Positions 13,108 through 16,775 of a stretch of 16,775 nt of DNA are shown here, piece by piece (position 1 is the first letter of the stretch; each line of letters opens with the position of its first letter). Under the pieces are notes generated by a model that ran no database searches, was not told the DNA's origin, and was given only the letters and a program-made list of their open reading frames with translations. The stretch comes from DAINBT01 sp036732785 (GTDB lineage Bacteria > Planctomycetota > Phycisphaerae > Sedimentisphaerales > SM23-30): contig CAZICK010000085.1 of the NCBI GenBank assembly GCA_964537505.1, positions 1 to 16,775 on the forward strand, written 5' to 3'. The translations under genes were made by a program, and so were the position numbers.

Positions 13108-16100
13108 TCAGCTTATCTCCATCCATGCCAAAAGAACCGGCTTTGCCCCGATGGGGGCTTGGACATCTTTAAGGTAGGTGTTTTTGATGTGCTTTTCGAT
13201 TGTCTTCCGGGCGGTAGCAAGAGCAGTTACGCCTTTTTCAACGACTCGTTTTGTGTCTTTGCCGCAGCGGGCAGCAGTCCAGGTCTCTTCAAGGGTCTCT
13301 GTAACTTTTTGTGTTTGCGCATCCCAGAAATACCATCTTACCTCATTTGTCTGCTCTTTGGCCGGGTCTGCCTTATCGTATTTTACTTCTGTCAAATCTT
13401 TTGCGGCTAAGCCGATTATTGTCGGCATTCGGTAACAGGCAAAAACACCTTTATTGATATTGGCCTTAAGATGTGCGATTTTATCGCCTTTCTGGTTTAA
13501 GATAGGCCCGAAACCTGCCCCAGCGCACTTACCTGAAAATAATCTTTTTGGAAGATTGCCAAGAGTCTGCCAGAATCGCGAATCTTCCTTTTCCAGCCGT
13601 TGACGCTCAAGGTTCATCAATTCTTCAACAGATTCCTTACCCTCATAGCGTTCGTTGAAAAGCTTAAGAGCCATATCGGGGTCGTCCGGGCTGAGCAACT
13701 GTCCTTCAATGCCTAGTGTCTTATTGATTCGCAGGATTTTACCATCGAGCTTCTGCTTGAGGTGCAGAATATCTTCAAGCTCTTTAGGAGGCAGAAAATT
13801 CCAGAAGTAAACTTTATGCTTTAATGCCGGGGGTCTATCGAGCATTTCTTCACTTTCAGAATTTAGCCGCCTATCAACACGGCCGATACGCTGCATTAAG
13901 CGAACCGGGTTCCAGTGCAGGTCATAATTGATAATCAGGCAGGCATCCTGCAAGTTTAAACCTTCCGATAATACATCGGTCGAAATAAGAATATCTATAG
14001 GATTATCTAGCGCTCTCGACAATTCCGTTTCACCCAATAGGTCCTTTTCGCCATTGAAGCAGTTATAGTACGGCGAAAATCTTTTTATTATATCTTCTCT
14101 GTTTCTTACATTCCTGCCGCTGTCAACCTGTTCGACACTCTTTAATCCAGCATCCTCAATCTGTCTTGCCAGGTAACGGGCGGTATCACGGAATTCTGTA
14201 AAGATTAATATCTTCTGGTCTTTGAGCAATTCATCGGTTTTCAAAAGGCTGATAAGTTTTTGTAATTTTTCATCTTTGGCAGGATCCTCTTTTTCGCCTT
14301 CTTTGCTGTAGAACCTGCGGTAAATCTTACTCAGAAATTCCGTAAGTAGTTTCATATCTTCCTGAACATCAGCAAGAAGTTTATCCATGTCGTGCTCTTC
14401 AGGATTAAAATCTTTTACGAAATCCGGAACATCGTCTTCTTCTTCATCCTCCGTGTCGGCTTCATTGCGTTCAAGACGCTGGTTAATATGGTCCTGAACA
14501 AGTTTCCACCATCGACGATTAGTTGTGTCCCATGCTTCAAATAATTCAGGTGAATAATATTTCAAGAAAGCGGCCATTTTGGCGAGTAAATCTTCAACGC
14601 TTGCCTCAAACGCCTTGAATGAGCTTTCAAGCCTTTTCAATAACAATGTTCTGATGAGACCGATAAGCAATTTCTGAAATTCTGCCTTCTGTTTGTCAGG
14701 GTCTTTATGATAGGCGGATGTGTTATATATCGCCAAAGACAGGAACGGGTTCTTCTTGTCAAAAGCCTCTTTAATTTCACCATACAAAGTTTCATAAACA
14801 CTTTTAAGCGAATAGTTGATTACACGCGGCTTTTGTCTTGCCGGGAAAAGCGGGGCGTTTTCTGTTATTCCCTCGGAATTCTTCACGTATGAACGGCTTC
14901 TCTGTATCAGAATATTTTTAAGAAGTTCATCTGTTCTCAGAAAATCTTTTTCCTCGGCAAGTTCGGTTATTTCTACCGTTGGGCTTTCCTTCTCCATTCT
15001 TTTTTCATTTTCAAGGAAATGGCCTCGAAGATTTTGTATGCGGATACTTGCAAAATGGTCTTTTTTGCCCTGCGCAAAATAATTGATAAGATGATAGAGG
15101 TCGTCGAGAGAATTGTTTATCGGGGTAGCGGTAAGCATATAAAGCTGTTTGTCTTTGGCCAAATTCATAAAGAGTTCGCCGCGATTGCTTTTGGGATTTC
15201 TGAAATGATGTGCCTCGTCAACGATTATTACATCAACCTCTTTTTTGTAAAAATCCAAATCCGAAGAATCTATCAATCCTTCTCTTCCAAAACTTGTATG
15301 ACGTTCAACGTCAAGATAATGTCTTGCAATACGTGGATAATGAGGTTCTAAATATCTGCGAATATTCGCCTCCCAAACGCTTTCTTGGGCAGATTTAGGA
15401 ACAACTAATAAAACTTGTTTGCCCTCATGTATAAAACGTTCCAACAGCATCAAGCCGATAAATGTTTTGCCGAGACCAACACCGTCACAAATCAAAGCCC
15501 CTCGCCATTGCTCCGCTATTTGTAATGCTCGATGGTAGCCGTCCTTTTGATATTGTGAAAGTTTCGAATAAATTGCGGATTCGCTGAGTTCCCAGTCATC
15601 CTGCGGTTTTTCACGTCCGGCGAAGTATTCGTATAATGCTTTCGCATAAATGGTAAATGGTGTATGCTCAGCCAAGTGGCGTTCAATAACTTTCAGGAGT
15701 TCAGTATTTACTTCTTCCCCCTCATCCCAAAGTTCATCATACCATTGCCTCAGACCGATTACATGGGCCTGGTCTGTGGTGAATAAGTTTAACTCAATAT
15801 TTTCGGATAAGCCAGGCTTTGTAAAATTTGAACTGCCCACAATAGCAAAATCAACCGGACTTGGTTCTTTTGCATCCATTAGATACATCTTGGCGTGAAA
15901 CTTGGCTTTTGAGAAAGTTTTCAGAGAAATTTGACTGTTCATTATGGCGTCGCGCACAGCCGGAAGACCTGTTAAAGCGTCATCACGTTCTTTTTCATTT
16001 TCAATACTCTCATCTGATTTGTCCAGCAGTGCCTCAACAATAACCTTTTGGGTGGTCTTTGTTGTCTCATTCCCCATCATTATCCGAATTTTGGGGACCT

Positions 16101-16254
16101 GCTGCCATAATCCTTCAAGCTGTAACAAAGAGCCTACTTCAAATACGCCTGTTGCAACATCAAGTTTTTGGAGGCTTGGCACCAGCTTTTGAAGTGCGAT
16201 CAGAACGGTGTTGTTGTTCCGATTGTCCAGAATAACCGGTAATTTCTCCGCCAT
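13108..16254 (-). CDS. PLD-family nuclease fused to SNF2-type helicase
   Basis: A 1048-residue effector-like protein. Residues 1-180 form a phospholipase D-family domain with one HKD motif, H120-x-K122-x4-D127 (FHAKMYLMD), and GSSNFT (140-145); such single-motif nucleases act as dimers. Residues 230-400 are the first helicase lobe: CDGVGLGKT (motif I), VDEAHHF (motif II, 345-351) and TATPI (motif III). A long insertion follows, with an acidic run at 597-611 (NEADTEDEEEDD). The second lobe has ILIFTEFRDTARYLA, STDVLSEGLN (motif V) and QRIGRVDRR (motif VI). It probably moves along DNA and cuts unmodified invaders. GAGGG lies 8 bases before the ATG. It is the first gene of the pair with the methylase. 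Domain calls are firm; the defence role rests on context. Confidence 0.92.
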   Translation of the reverse strand: MAEKLPVILDNRNNNTVLIALQKLVPSLQKLDVATGVFEVGSLLQLEGLWQQVPKIRIMMGNETTKTTQKVIVEALLDKSDESIENEKERDDALTGLPAVRDAIMNSQISLKTFSKAKFHAKMYLMDAKEPSPVDFAIVGSSNFTKPGLSENIELNLFTTDQAHVIGLRQWYDELWDEGEEVNTELLKVIERHLAEHTPFTIYAKALYEYFAGREKPQDDWELSESAIYSKLSQYQKDGYHRALQIAEQWRGALICDGVGLGKTFIGLMLLERFIHEGKQVLLVVPKSAQESVWEANIRRYLEPHYPRIARHYLDVERHTSFGREGLIDSSDLDFYKKEVDVIIVDEAHHFRNPKSNRGELFMNLAKDKQLYMLTATPINNSLDDLYHLINYFAQGKKDHFASIRIQNLRGHFLENEKRMEKESPTVEITELAEEKDFLRTDELLKNILIQRSRSYVKNSEGITENAPLFPARQKPRVINYSLKSVYETLYGEIKEAFDKKNPFLSLAIYNTSAYHKDPDKQKAEFQKLLIGLIRTLLLKRLESSFKAFEASVEDLLAKMAAFLKYYSPELFEAWDTTNRRWWKLVQDHINQRLERNEADTEDEEEDDVPDFVKDFNPEEHDMDKLLADVQEDMKLLTEFLSKIYRRFYSKEGEKEDPAKDEKLQKLISLLKTDELLKDQKILIFTEFRDTARYLARQIEDAGLKSVEQVDSGRNVRNREDIIKRFSPYYNCFNGEKDLLGETELSRALDNPIDILISTDVLSEGLNLQDACLIINYDLHWNPVRLMQRIGRVDRRLNSESEEMLDRPPALKHKVYFWNFLPPKELEDILHLKQKLDGKILRINKTLGIEGQLLSPDDPDMALKLFNERYEGKESVEELMNLERQRLEKEDSRFWQTLGNLPKRLFSGKCAGAGFGPILNQKGDKIAHLKANINKGVFACYRMPTIIGLAAKDLTEVKYDKADPAKEQTNEVRWYFWDAQTQKVTETLEETWTAARCGKDTKRVVEKGVTALATARKTIEKHIKNTYLKDVQAPIGAKPVLLAWMEIS

Positions 16255-16298
16255 TTTTTATTCCCTCTGAATAAATATTGTGGTTAATTCTATATGCC

Positions 16299-16529
16299 CT
16301 ATCTTTCGCCTAACTCCATTGAAAACAACGACTTACCCGCCTTTTTGCCCATTTTATCAGGCATGTTATGAATCTCCGAAAGTAACCGCTTTATGACAGT
16401 TGTCTGTTTGTTGTCCAGAAGCCATTTGAAGGCCAAAACAAACAAAAACCTCGGCCAATAGCCACAGTCTTGAGGACTAATAGTAAAAGGGCCACAGAAC
16501 CATTTTACCCATCGGACAGCCCTTGGCAA
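16299..16529 (-). CDS. Doubtful 76-codon ORF upstream of the helicase
   Basis: An open frame beginning with TTG, preceded by an in-frame TGA 15 bases earlier and by AAGGGG that is too close to the start to be a good ribosome site. The product (FLFVLAFKWLLDNKQTTVIKRLLSEIHN in part) is not recognised. It ends 44 bp before the helicase start. It may be a remnant or a chance frame. It is listed because it is the only candidate gene between the helicase and the Rhs fragment. Confidence 0.25.
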   Translation of the reverse strand: MPRAVRWVKWFCGPFTISPQDCGYWPRFLFVLAFKWLLDNKQTTVIKRLLSEIHNMPDKMGKKAGKSLFSMELGER

Positions 16530-16695
16530 GCCCCTTCTTACTCAAACTGCTATTTCAAGCTCAATCGAACCCCTGCTCATACTGCTCTAGCACTCGATAA
16601 CCCGTTATACGGCCTAGACTTACGGTCCGAGCAATGCAGGCGATCTAATGCCCGACCCCCGTCAAGCCCTTTTTTCGGCGGTTCGTTCAGGTATT
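16530..16695. other. Stretch without a recognisable gene before the Rhs fragment
   Basis: No frame here looks like protein, and no tRNA, second attachment copy or clear terminator is seen. A run GCCCTTTTTTCGGC lies at 16666-16679. The stretch is the likely 3' flank of the truncated Rhs-type end and may include the edge of the mobile element. Confidence 0.4.
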
Positions 16696-16775
16696 CTAGC
16701 CCAGGTTGTTCCAATCCCGACCGGTGTGGTAGTCGTAGTAGCGGTTGCGGTTGTATTGCAGTTGCAGGTCGTCGC
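16696..16775 (-). pseudogene. Rhs/YD-repeat protein, truncated 3' end running off the window
   Basis: The frame entering from the right edge reads DDLQLQYNRNRYYDYHTGR and then stops after DWNNLG. RYYDxxTGR is the signature near the end of the Rhs core, where a functional protein continues with a Trp or Phe and a DPxG motif before its variable C-terminal domain. Here that continuation is replaced by six unrelated codons and TAG. Rhs proteins are large surface or toxin-delivery proteins. Only 26 codons are visible, so the upstream state of the gene cannot be judged, but this end appears broken. Confidence 0.7.

Noticed and set aside
9360..16254. DISARM or BREX system
   Set aside because: The domain types overlap, but the DUF1998 proteins and separate helicase of DISARM and the BrxC/PglZ proteins of BREX are absent from the window.
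16530..16775. Second copy of the tRNA-derived attachment site at the right edge
   Set aside because: A stretch around 16561-16580 loosely recalls a T arm (GGGGTTCGATT), but the stem does not pair and there is no match to the fragment at 576-622.

Overview
The window looks like part of an integrated mobile element in a bacterium of the phylum Planctomycetota, probably the class Phycisphaerae. This is an inference from protein wording recalled from that phylum: the truncated integrase at the left edge (HSLRHTFG...LMRHSDINLTMSRYTH), the Rhs-type end at the right edge (QYNRNRYYDYHTGR), and the C-terminal domain of the 646-residue protein. No rRNA or housekeeping gene is present to confirm it. Almost every gene is on the minus strand, so transcription runs from right to left.

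Left boundary (1-902). A 5'-truncated tyrosine recombinase on the plus strand runs into the 3' half of a tRNA-Arg(TCG) on the minus strand. The tRNA fragment still has its own intrinsic terminator but no 5' half. This is what the far junction of an element inserted into a tRNA 3' end looks like. Between the fragment and the resident integrase lie tandem CTCAACGTTTT repeats, a perfect 10-bp hairpin, and an unusual run of 13 CCNNG pentamers.

Integration and replication module (903-5954). In transcription order it holds a small DNA-binding protein, a replication initiator-like protein (AGGAGG ribosome site, ATGA overlaps on both sides), a primase-helicase-like protein with degenerate zinc-finger and Toprim motifs, a cysteine-rich protein, an AlpA/excisionase-like protein and the integrase. 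Candidate origin elements are 11-bp repeats upstream of the first gene and CTGTA-N5-TACAG dyads around an AT-rich run inside the initiator gene. No capsid, tail, terminase or conjugation gene is seen, so a phage-satellite-like or integrative plasmid-like island is the best fit.

Uncharacterised middle (5988-9276). It contains a 646-residue multi-part protein with three copies of a linker repeat, a three-helix membrane protein with a tandemly repeated charged segment, and a 65-residue protein.

Restriction-like defence pair (9360-16254). A PLD nuclease-SNF2 helicase fusion and an Eco57I-type adenine methylase carrying a C-terminal AlbA_2/Schlafen domain are one base apart. Directly downstream of the methylase is an orphan 25-codon methylase-like tail (VARLYGLTDE) in another frame, which suggests the 3' end of this locus was rearranged. 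This pair is the most interesting part of the window.

Right edge (16255-16775). There is a doubtful 76-codon ORF, then a stretch without a gene, then the truncated end of an Rhs/YD-repeat protein running off the window. No second copy of the tRNA attachment sequence is seen here, so the right end of the element is not established.
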